Assembly: GCA_047495785.1 (NCBI GenBank) | Contig: JBLDXI010000021.1 | Location: 2,232,001 to 2,296,000 of the forward strand | DNA length: 64,000 bases | Reading direction: 5' to 3' | From: Lepidodermella squamata | Taxonomy: Eukaryota > Gastrotricha | Shown: positions 23,158-40,101 of the stretch, piece by piece | Position numbering within the stretch: position 1 is the stretch's first letter | Layout of the letters: each line of letters opens with the position of its first letter | Notes under the pieces: generated by a model | The model's input: only the letters and a program-made list of their open reading frames with translations | Database searches by the model: none | What the model was told of the DNA's origin: nothing | Made by a program: the position numbers and the translations under genes

Positions 23158-25774
23158 TCAGGAGGCGGAGGACTCACTTTCGGACTGCGGCGAGGCGGTG
23201 AACACGTGCGCCGAGTCGAGGCTGACCGGCGTCACGGACACGGTGCTGCTGTCGAGGGCGGCCGGCGGCGTCGCGTGCGAGCTCAGTTTCGCCTCGTCGA
23301 CGATGGTCAGCTCGTCGGTCTCGCTGCTGCGGTCGCTGTGGTCGTGCTGGATGAAGACGCGGCGGTGCGACGAGGACGCGTCCGTCGTCGACGACGCGGT
23401 CGACAGCGACGGCGACGGGCACGACGGCTGCGTAGAAGGGGGATTGCCGTCGGCTTTCGTGAGAGGCGTCGCCGCCAGTTTGCTCTGCCGCGATGTCGAA
23501 GTCGACGTTGTGGCGTGCGAGTAGTGCGATGGCAGCGAGTAGGTCGATGAGGACGATGTTAGACCTCGAGACGGAGCCGCCGGTTTTTGAGCGGGTGCCG
23601 CGGGTTTCGCGGGCTGCTGTTGTTGTTGCTGTTGCTGATTTTGCGGGATGGTTTCAGCCAGGTGGACGAGGCCGACAGACCGCAACAGGTCCAAAGGATT
23701 CATAACCACTCCAGCTCGAATTGCTGAAGAAAAATTGAGAAAATTAACGTCAAATCAAAGCAGATTTAGCAAGCATATCAGCAGGAGGTCATATCAAAAC
23801 GCGCCTTATATGGCCGATTTCTGAGATAAACTGTTAATCATTCGAATTTTGTAAGTTCCAGTCATTAACAACTGGGAATTTTTTCCGAATTCTACAGAAA
23901 TGACTGGAGAACTTGAGAAAAGTGGTTCTTTGATTTCACCAACCTCTAAACCCATCATTCCTGCAGCTATTTCCAAATTTCACACATCCAGGATGCTCTC
24001 ATCAGCCTTGAAAGAGCGAAATCCCCAAGTGTCCCTGAAAAATCTTATCTATTCAAGTTCACGTACTGACGCAAGCATAATTCCATCGAACTTGTTGAAT
24101 ATCTCGAGATTTCTTACCGCGAAATGGCGTAGTAGTTTTAATTCCGAATTTGGCATAATTCTCTGGTGAGTCCAGTTTCACCACCACCCTGATGGCTATC
24201 AGCCACTTTTTGCTTTAAACAAATTGCTCCTTCTCAAAATATTCGCAAAATCCCACTATTCACTTGTCAACCTTCGGATTCGACTTTTTTGATATTTTTC
24301 TGAAATGCAACTGAAAATTGAACCAAACCATTTCAAAGAAAAAATTGTTTTAGTTCTAAGACTGATAGATAGTGAGCTACCAGAGTTAATACACCAGCTC
24401 ATTTCAGTATAAAAAGCTGGTCATGAAAATAATTAATTGGTCATTATAGATTTTCCCTTATTTGATCTAGGGAGCTATGCAAGCAGCCTTATTAAAGAAG
24501 CATTCAATACCCTCTTTATCTCTCCGACGGAGAAAAGGCGGGGCGCTGCCAAAGTTACCCCGATCGACTTCAAGTGGAGTAGATTTAATCAACAGTATTC
24601 CATGCGGAAGTATAAACCTGACAGAATGACTTACTAGCATTAACTTTGGCTGGCACCGGTCGAGCTGTAGTGGGCGTGTAAATGAAAGGCGAGGCGGTAG
24701 AAGAAATCGCAGGGCTTGGCGCGTTAATCGCGGTCGTACTCTGCGAAGAGTGGATGTTTTGTCCTCCTGTGCGGTGAGATGAATGATCCACGGGTTCAAC
24801 GTCCCGTAGCGATAAATTATCGCGTGGCGAAGATGACGAGACAGTCAGCTGCCTAATCAGATCTGGCACGTCGAGAAGTAACGGATCAGTTCTATCCTCA
24901 GACCCGTCAATGCCTTCAGAATCACGATGTAACCTACAAATAACAATGCTTAAACAAAAACAACCTACTCGATATTCTTACTTTTTCTCCCGTAACATTT
25001 GCCGCCGTTTATGAATGATATTCGAAATGTTTTCGAGGGTGCTTAAAGCTAAATTATAAGCCTGTTTTGCCGAATTAATACTCGATTCCAACTCTCGAAT
25101 CTCTTGCTTCTTCGCCTCCAGTTTCTCGTTGTATTGATACAAGAGTGCAAAATAATTGCTTGATTTGCTTATGCAGTTTTTGACTGAACGTTCTAGCGAC
25201 GTACAGTACTGAGCAACTTTAGACAATTCCTCTGCATGCCTCCGATGCACGCGCTCACTGTCCTCTTTTTCTCGCTCTGCCTTTAAAACGCGCTCGGTCG
25301 CGTGATTTAGCACCTCCTGCCAATCGCCGTCCAACGTGCCGATGTTCATTACACTTTGCTCTGCTAATTGCACCATTTCTTTCGCAGCGTCCACTGTACT
25401 ACATGCCCTTTCAAACATCTAGCAGCAATCATAACATAGAAACCGATTACTTAACAAAAATCAAATAATAATACCTGAGCTGCTCTTTGCACGTCGACTT
25501 GAATAGCTTTCTGTCTAGCTTTCGCTTCGTAGAAAGGCCGGGCTTTTTCGATACATCTGCCAATCTTTTTAGATACTTCGTCAAGTTTTGTCGTTCGTTC
25601 CTTGTTAATTTCAATAAACAATATCCGTGTCTCTTCGAGACGAGCCTCCAATGAATTAACGTTCTGTGACGCCAAATTTAATGTTTCCAGCTCGGCTTGA
25701 ATGAAAGGATGGAATTTCTCCTCGCCCTCGTCCACGACATCTTCAGGGCATGAAGATGTACTACTTCTAGACAT
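23158..25774 (-). CDS. SH3BP5-like Rab11 guanine nucleotide exchange factor
   Basis: Four exons (25774-25475, 25418-24982, 24933-24635, 23723-23158) give 533 aa in phase. Residues 20 to about 245 are one long coiled-coil unit typical of SH3BP5/SH3BP5L and worm REI-1: ARPFYEAKARQKAIQVDVQR, then WQEVLNHATERVLKAE, then LENISNIIHKRR. In the family this coiled coil activates Rab11 on endosomes. The C-terminal half is low complexity (Ser, Thr, Pro, poly-Gln), with the polyQ at about 23610-23640, and is unlike the vertebrate tail. The Rpp38-like gene ends only 64 bp upstream on the same strand. A TTTCATAG acceptor sits 13 nt before the ATG, as expected of a trans-spliced downstream cistron. Confidence 0.93.
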
Positions 25775-25838
25775 TACTTAAAGTGTCCTATGAAACATCA
25801 ATAATAATTGCAGGATAATCAAATGAAGCAGCTTTTCA
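25775..25838 (-). promoter_or_regulatory. Intercistronic gap with trans-splice-like acceptor
   Basis: The 64-bp gap between the stop of the Rpp38-like gene and the ATG of SH3BP5 contains TTTCATAG with its AG at 25789-25788, 13 nt before the ATG. There is no AATAAA in the gap. This is the usual look of an operon junction processed by spliced-leader trans-splicing; the mechanism is inferred. Confidence 0.55.
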
Positions 25839-26511
25839 TTATGGTAGAGGTAGCTCTGAAGATAAGATGGTAGCTTGAGGAGCCAGAGATGCAACAAACT
25901 TCGAATGAATATTGAAACCACTGATAAGGGACTGATCGCTGTTAGCCGGAGGCTCGACAGGTTTGAGGACACCGAGTGTAAAACAAGACGAAATCTGGGA
26001 AAGATAAAATGTTAATCAGACTCGGTCACCTAAGGCTTAGACTAACTTTCAGCGCCTTAGAAATAGTGTTGAAATCATCGACTATTAGCACAGGCACGCG
26101 AGTTGATGTGCAACACAACACAAGGGCTTCCAGCAGATGAGGAGGAGTCGATTGGGTTGGGGCAATGACGAAGCTGATGAAGCCTTTTTGCATCTTCCGC
26201 ATTACTTCATTAAAGCCAATGGCAAATATACAACGCACAAGTCGCTTGCTTTCTCTGAATCGCTTTTTTACATTTTCATCCATCGTTCTCATTTGGCGCC
26301 TCGTTAAGTCTTTCCACTCCGCAAATCCTGAGCCTTCTAACAATTCATTCAATGAATTAATCGCTACTGAAGTTCGTAGCAAAGCATCCAGAGGCTGAGA
26401 TAACACGATATTCCACGGGCTTTCTATTACAGGTTTCTTATAGGCGCTCTTCTTCTGGACTTTCTTACCTTTGGCTGAGTCTGTCAGCTCTTGACCTGAG
26501 CGCTTAACCAT
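25839..26511 (-). CDS. Rpp38/L7Ae-family RNA-binding protein
   Basis: Two exons (26511-26047 and 25994-25839) give 206 aa. The core matches the L7Ae/L30e/Gadd45 fold, with the RNA-binding motif FAIGFNEVMRKMQKG, a central VPVLIV strand and the late ISSCFTLGV segment. The layout, with a basic N-terminal extension (KGKKVQKK) and a helical insert before the L7Ae core, fits Rpp38, the RNase P/MRP subunit that binds a kink-turn, better than the shorter NHP2 or SNU13. It would act in nucleolar tRNA and rRNA processing. A TACATTCTAG acceptor ends 17 nt before the ATG. It is the upstream member of a tight same-strand pair with SH3BP5. Confidence 0.75.
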
Positions 26512-29500
26512 TCTCTCAAACTTTGGGTCTAGAATGTATGAAAAAAATGATAGCAAATCCAGCGAACTGGAGCTATAATAGTATATACAACGTGCATATA
26601 TTTCATACCGGATTGTGAATAATTCAAAAGAGAATATTAAAAAGAAGGTAGCAAGCCCAGAACAACCAGCGTAACAACCAGCGAATTGTCGATGAAGCCC
26701 AGTAAAAAATAGCGTTTTGAAAAATTAGGCCGATAAGGCCACGGGTCGATAAGGCCTAAACAACGATGCTTAGTTAGTAGTAGATATATTATACATAATT
26801 TGTATAATTTTCGCCTTGGGGACAACTTGAAACTCGAAGCCTCAACGCCTATGCATTACACAAGACTCAGAAATGAGTGTATTTTGGGACTTGAAGAAAT
26901 GAAGTTGCGGAAATGAAGTTGTTCAAACAGGAAGCGCTAGAGTTACACCATTATCACTTATCATAAGGAGTGAGCAAATGGAATAAAACGACGTCTTACT
27001 CCCGTGTTGAGATATAATTCCGCAAGCTGTTGCTGAAGTATACAATGTATCAGCTTTTACCTTTTACAGAACTCGCTTGAGAGACAAGATGAAAACACAG
27101 ATTTTGGCCTAGAAAGCTCAATCGCCAGTACAACACAGTCTACGATAATAGAAGATGGAGGTAGCATTCTTCTAACTTCCAATCCGTAAAACCTGATAAT
27201 GCTGGATTTAAGACTGCAGCTACAAATCGCCATGCAGTTAAAGGAGTTACAAAATCGATCCTGCCTTCCATCCTGAAGAGTGCAATTGCTTCAGCCAAAA
27301 GATGTTCGCAGCGAAGCTCTAACCTCGAAGTTACGCGAGCGAAAAAGTGCAAAAAGCGTATTACACGTCAAAGACAATTATTAAAAATTAATATTAAAAA
27401 ATAAATACTTAAACAATGTACATAATATTAATGCACATTTTCGCAGTAAGTTGAGATTCATATTTGCCGCATGTAAAATAGAGAGATTTTGAGAATGCAA
27501 AAAGTTGTTTGCAGTTTCATCAAGTGCTGAGCGTCGGCTACGCCGGCAAAACCTGGACAATCATGTCATGAACCTTATGTCAACCTTTTCAATCATTCAT
27601 CGCAATGAAATCAATCTTCATCTGTCATGTGTCCAACTCGCAGATGGTTTAGATGGTTTTATTTCAACAAACAATCGCTAGCTAGATAATGAATTTTGCA
27701 CGAGATGAAGTCAAAGAGTTCTTATTCTCGAAGAAGAGACTATTTGCTCCATAGCTGAATAGCTGAGTGCCTACGCCTTACTTCAAGCATAGTCGCCCAA
27801 TATACTTTCAACAATTGGCTGCGTTCTGATTGCACAAAACTATCGGTTTGCCGTTCTCCGTTCTCCTCAACCATGAAGTGTGAGTTGGTGCGATGCCTGC
27901 GACTTTGATGGTTCATATCCATGCGTAATCGCTGTCATGCTTAACTGTTGCGAAGATTTTTTTGGTATATTTCATTTGCTAGCCGGTCGGCAACCAATTT
28001 GCAAAAATACGATGTTGAAGACGTGTATTTTTATTTTAATTCATAGCATTTTCAACATAAGAGAGTTGATTATGACATTTATACCCCTTTCCTGCGTTAT
28101 CATTTACACTTCTTCTCCTTCTTCATTTGTCGAAACAATAAATAATATTATAATGTAATTGCAAACAAAATATAACAATTTTTATCATTTACAAAACGAT
28201 TTTCGATTGTTGACTACCATGACGCGTGATTATGACAGATGATGATAGATATTATAAGTAGTTAGCTCTAGCTTTAGATATCTTCTTCACGAACGTAGAG
28301 CGCGCTTCGGAGCAGCAATTTTCGAATGAAAAAAAAATAGAAAACCGCAGCTCTGCTTTCGAATATAAATTCAAGAAACTAACTTTGCCAAAAAAAACCA
28401 TCGAAGAGTTTTCATAAACATCATCCAACTTAGCATGGTTGATGGTTAAATTAAATGTCATCTGATAGGTGTAATATGACAGGTAGCCGGTGATACGTGA
28501 ATTGCACCTTAAATTATACAAAATAAGCTATGGCACTGAATCAGATATTACGAAGCCTCTATCATTGATAGGTATAAAAGTTATATCGCGAGGTGATCTT
28601 CTCAAGTCAAATAAAAAAGATAAACATTTTATTTGAACTTTATAAACATAACACAGCTGATCGGTTAGCTTCTTATCGAAATGGGGTCGTAACAAGTTTA
28701 GTAGATGATGCTCATGATAGTATGTAGTTGTAAAATTTGCACTTTCAGATTGACAAAAATGTACACATTGACGCAAAGAATGAATTCACTGGTATCGTCG
28801 GGTTATTATAGTTAATTGCGTCCACGTGAGCTTTTCAAAAAAATGCTCCGAAAACGCGGACTTGAAACGCTCAAAAACTGCGCAGTCTCGAAGAATAAGA
28901 ATATATAAATGTTTCTACAGTCTTCTTGAGAAAATTATAGTGTTCTCTAACGTAATTTATAATAAAATGTTATCATCGCCTTGTCAAGTGTCCGTCATGT
29001 TAGGTAAACGCATTATTTTCAATGATATATACTTCACTCGATAGAGAGCAAAAAAAAAGTTTAGCGATATTTCTGCGTGGAAATATCCACAACCGTATTC
29101 GCTTGTGTGACATTCCAAAAAAAAATTCACCAGTTGCAATAAAAGACTGCCAGTAAAAGGTTTTCGCCGTTAGTTAAGTTGTTAGCGCGGTTCTCCTTAT
29201 ATAACAAGGTATTGCCTACATTCAAAATGTAGTTTACCCGTAAGTTGTGTTAAAGTTCTTCTAATCCATAAGCAAAACTTGGACGGCGGCGGAGTGTATT
29301 CGAGTCGTAAATTTACATAAAATATAATTATAAGCAAGTTTTATCCGGGTTGAATTGGCGCAACTAGAGTGTTTTAAAGATGAAGATTGCTTATGATTCG
29401 TCTCATTGGGTTCAACTGTCATACAAAAAATTATAGCTACGCACGAAAACAAAGAACTGTGAAAACTGTCTCGTCAATTTTCATCAATATTGAAGCGCGA

Positions 29501-29614
29501 GTGGTGTACAATATCAAAGTTATCCGCAATCATCGTTAACACTTAAAAATGATGGGGTAGAACGATGCTGAAATAATGTTTTCACGGAATAAAAAGGTAT
29601 GTATCCGCCTATCG
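26512..29614. other. Intergenic region, nothing recognised
   Basis: About 3.1 kb, AT-rich, with only short ORFs on both strands. A small direct repeat of GAAATGAAGTTG is at about 26897-26921. A 70-codon ORF at 27140-27352 has no identifiable domain. It presumably contains the upstream region of the Rpp38-SH3BP5 pair and the 3' flank of EGR. Confidence 0.45.
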
Positions 29615-35287
<5,673 letters not shown>

Positions 35288-38200
35288 TTGGCGTAGCTTT
35301 GCTAGACACTCGCTTTTGTAACATGTAGCGAAACCGGGATGAGTGATCTAACACGCACCAGCACTAAGCGACTTTTTAAATAATATTTATTATAAAAATA
35401 AAACAACTAGAAAAAAGATGATTGATTTGATCATATTTTCAAAAAATTGGGATAACGGGGATAAGTGATGAGAGGTAAAACCACTGAAGCGAATCGTAGT
35501 GTTGATCTTCGATTTGCGGCTATGAGTGCACAAGGACGACGATGAGTGATGTTGACAGGGAGCAGATTAGCGGCGCGTGTGGCAGTAAATAACAATAACA
35601 AAGACAGGTAGTGCTCCCCTACTTCAACATCTTTTACGCTAGATGCGTAGTCGTGCGAAATAATAGTAAAAAATATAGGTGGGCGGGTGGAAAAGGCCAA
35701 CTTTTGTCATTCATTTATATGCTATAGCTACAACCGAGAGCGATTAAAAACCGATTTGTCAATGCTCAGCCGAGTGAGTAAGAAAGGTGCCAAAACTACG
35801 TCAAATACTACTGAATTAATTATTATCTAGCAAACAAGTAAGAACGTAGTAAAACAACCTCAAAACTTGGATAATGAACTAAGCCTGAAATTCAAAATAA
35901 ACGACAGAAAAATATATTTTTACTTCTTCCTAATAGATACAAAAATGAAGACGATAATTTTGAAGAGGATACTTGGGCGCGTTTAAATTGCGAATCCTCG
36001 ACGTGCGGTTAAAGTGGAGGCTGAACACGAAAAAATTCGCCTTGAATAGCTGTTGGAATATCTATGCAACGCGTTGAACAATGAATAAAGAAAAATTGGT
36101 GGTAGTTTTTTGGTTTCGCTTAAAAAATTAGTCACTCTAGTAGTAATAATAATAACAAATAATACCATTTTTTGTCATTACTTGGCTTTCATTTTGGCAT
36201 TGTGCTATTGCCAGTAATAATAATTCTATTGTGCAAAACGTTTTCATAGCCGCAGCGCATTGAAAAAAATAAGCGTCATTGCTGCAGCAATAGCAGAGTT
36301 CTTAGTTCTCGGCGTGTCGTCATCATCGACTATTATAAAGCATTATAATGCAATAAGGGGCGCATATGCATTATACATTATTAAAAAATATGAAAAAGTC
36401 TTCGTTCTTTGACGATACATATGATGTATGTCTTGTGTTTTTTCTACTCCACTCCCGGGCCGTGTAAAAGCATGCATCGAAAAGTCGACTGCTGGTGATG
36501 CAGCAGAAGCAGCAGTATAAGCCTTGTATTATACAAATACAAATGTAGTATAATGTGCATACGTGTGTGCTTAAAATTATTATTTTCTCAGCGATAATAT
36601 TTAAAAAACACAGCGGCACACATCAAAAATGCTAGCGTGAGCAAGCGAGAATAGGCTATAATATAGAAATTATACACCGTGTAGTAGATTTCATACGAGA
36701 GACCGGGGCAGAAAGGTCGAATCTCTTTTTTTTACGCACACATGCTATTATAATGGGGGGTACTGAAAACGATGACGACGACGTGCGCGTGCAGTGGCGA
36801 TAATGTTGTATTGGCGCATAAAAAAAAGTCCCTCGTATATGTTATGCGCACTCTGTATAAATGTCGATATCAGCGCTGCGGCGAAAAAAATTGCGTAGGC
36901 TGACGCGAAATCCTAATCATCGTAGAGGAGTACTGCGCGAGCTCGTTTTTGTTTCATCCCTTTTTTCTCAGCCGTAATATTATTATTATTATTACAATTG
37001 CTTCATTCGAAAATAGTAATGCGGTAAAATGTCGCCTGCATATAATACAGATCTACTATGCATGAAATTGCGCAGGCGGGCGCAAAAGCAAAAAATCACA
37101 TTGTCGAGCGAGGCCCGTGATTCGGCGGAACACGGCATTTATACATTTTTATTATTTGCTATTAAGCCGCGCCGCTGAAGCGATTGTGAATCACTGAGCA
37201 CACATAAAATGCGCTAATAATAATTGTTGAAGAAATTTCGATATATTCAGGTTATAAAAATAGAATTGCCAATTATAAGATTGATCCCTAGGCATCAAGT
37301 GTTAGGGTTATTATTCTTGCAGTTCAATGTGAAATCGAAAAAAAAGAAAGCACGATCACTTTCATTGTCACGAGAAGCGACGATGAATGAAATACGTGGG
37401 CTACTACGCGAGAGTAAAGGGGCGGATTTATTTATAAGCATTATTTTACTACGGCATTAATACTTCACTGGCATAGTATCGCTTATCATGTTATAATATG
37501 TTGTAGTAAAAAAACGCCCACCCGCGCACTTGTTGACGTAATCAGCGCAAGCAGTGCGGCAAGGACAAAGGTGCCATTTTTTATCACAGTTATTTAACGC
37601 GCCCGGTTGATAACGCGCCGAGGATGTGAATCAGCCATGATGGCTGTTGACACGTGGCCAAAAGCGATAAGACACGAACTGAGTTGTTTACGGCAAGAAA
37701 GAACACGCCGGAGTAGAGGGGCTTGATTCGCGTGAATGTGTCGGCTATGAAATGAGTGTATATTACAACTAATTATTTTCTCATGAAACAAGACAAGAAA
37801 AAAAACGTTTTTTCCAGCTGAATTCCTTTGTCATTAATATAACAAATTACGACTGCACTATACTTGCAACGCTTTCGGCAGATGAAAGTGCTAAAAAACA
37901 ATAGGCATAAGTAAGTATCATGCGATTAGGTACATCGTGTGTGGGCGCATATACTCGAAAAGACACAAAGATGACACAAAGGGCAAAATTCTTAAAAATC
38001 AAAAAGGCTTCTATTTGTTGTTTATCAAGTGAAGATTGATTTCTCGTGCAATACTGACACAGAGGTGAATGCCTTGATCAAGCAGCGAGCCAGGGAAGTC
38101 CCTGGTTAACTAGGGCCTGGGCAAAACTGAGCACATCTTTCATAGTCAATCAAACATCAAAAGAAAGTGATCCGACGCCTCGCCTAATTCAATTTTCGCG

Positions 38201-40101
38201 TGCATCGTGCAAAAGTCATTCGTGTCCGGATGTAATAGAAAACTACGCGAAATACATCTCCCCCTCACTAATAAAATAAGAAAAGAAACCCTTGGAATAC
38301 ACCGGTTTTACCGAATATATCCCAATTTTTGTGCTAACTAAACAATTCTAGGGGGCAGTAGCATCAGCCGCGTGGTGATGAAAAAAATAGTCGGCTTTGC
38401 AATAAAGTGAATCGGTGTGAATGTTTGATTTTGATTGATCGATTTTAATTTGTTTCTATTTTTTAGTGCGCAATCAGACCTGATTGGTCACGTTACGTGT
38501 TTGTGGGAAGTGACCCATCGCTTGTAGAGCAACGGTTCTAGGGCATTCCCACGCTGATATAAAATTATGTTGAAGGTTGTGGTGTTAGAGCCGCTGCTAG
38601 TTGGATATAGCACAGTATGGTGTAATAGAATTGGTAATAATAGAATATCATGGCCATATACAAGGGTTTTTTATTTAATAGTGTCAAATGGTAGATACGC
38701 ATCCAGAAATATAGCCGGCTTAATTTAGATTTTCCCGATAATCCCCACAATCACCAATTTGCCTTTCTGATGCGGGTCTTTTATCGCTCGAATGACTCAC
38801 CTGTCCACTTCCAGTTCGATGCGAATTTACGCTTCATTCACCAAATCGCCATAAATATTTTTTTATAAATTCAGAGAAGACATCATAAAAATATAGACCA
38901 GCTTGTCTTTGATTGAACTAAACACTGATAAAAACTAAAAACTATTGAAAAATTATTACCTTTAATTATTGCTCTGACGGATTTTGACATCGGTTTGATC
39001 AGTTTAGTCTTGGTACTGATATCTGGAATATCAGCAAAATAGCATGATGTCTCGGCTACAGATATTCATTTATATCAATACTTAATTTATAGTATTTGCA
39101 CAGAAGAGAATCCAATCGGCGAATTTTGTAGAAAAAACCAAAGGCAGACCTTTACAAGTCACGCACTAAAATGAACAAATCCATTATCTTATAAAAGGGG
39201 AACAAATAATGTCAGATCATCTTCTAATCCTAATTTTATAACCACTTGTTGTATCACTATACTTAATTTTCATCTCTTCCGTCGGCGCACTATGCCTTTA
39301 GGCTGTTATTGTTGATTCCTAGGTGCTATTTTGGACATGATAATGGTTACTCTTGTGTTTATATCGTTGTCCTTGGCCACGTTGAAACGAATAAACGAAG
39401 ACTTGTAGCAGATAAGCAATGCTAAATTTTTGATATTTTTGTTATGGTTTATAAGTTTTGCTAAGGTTGGGAGTTTTGGCGTCAATATCTCGAATTGATT
39501 GCGGAGCTTTTCAAAATATTGCCTCTATTTCGAGGCCTATTTTTATTCGCTCGAACCTTGCACAACATTGAAGCAATGTTTTTAAAACACATACAGGGTG
39601 GTCACAAAAATAAGTCGGAGAGGGGGTAGTTCGTTGATGGGAGTGCGCATCAATTTAATGAGGAGTTTCAGGAAATTCAAGAATTTCGTCGGCAAAGAAT
39701 GCTTGGAATTCTTCGATTTCTTAAAACTCCTCCATCAAATTGATGCGCACTCCAATCAACGAACTACGCCCCCTCCGACTTATTTTTGTGACCACACTGT
39801 AGTTAGACCTGATGGTTGAAACAACCTTCTCACTGACGCGTTCTAAACTTCAACCTAGTTAGAGGCCGACGGGTGATTCCCCTTAGAATTCGAGCATAGT
39901 CAGCTTTCCCCTTCATCTTCTAATTTCGAAGATGCACGGTGAATTTATTCATTTTTAAAATTTTACGGCAGCATTTCGCAAAATCGTTCACAAATTTTAT
40001 TATCATTCTACTAAAATACAGATGTATCAATAATCGACGATTCCGTCGTGCTTGCAAGCTATTTTGAACGTGCTTAACTGAACAACTCATGATAGATTGA
40101 T
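35288..40101. other. Intergenic region upstream of EGR
   Basis: About 4.8 kb without a recognisable gene. It contains ATTATT runs near 36980, many A-tracts and GCGC clusters, and the foldback element described separately at 39592-39801. ORFs are all under 90 codons and domain-free. Confidence 0.45.
39592..39801. mobile_element. Foldback mariner-like MITE
   Basis: A 210-bp near-perfect palindrome. The left arm starts TACAGGGTGGTCAC and the right arm, read inverted, starts TACAGTGTGGTCAC. The arms stay similar for about 75 bp (AAAATAAGTCGGAG, AGTGCGCATCAATTT), and the centre is partly self-complementary around GAATTC. The TA at each outer end fits a Tc1/mariner target-site duplication, and the CAGGGTGGTC-type tip resembles that superfamily. 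It has no transposase, so it is a non-autonomous element. Confidence 0.8.

Noticed and set aside
23047-23550. Two plus-strand ORFs of over 150 codons
   Set aside because: Antisense shadows of the low-complexity last exon of SH3BP5.
27140-27352. 70-codon minus-strand ORF that faintly suggested a transposon remnant
   Set aside because: No catalytic motif, no terminal repeats and no neighbouring supportive sequence.
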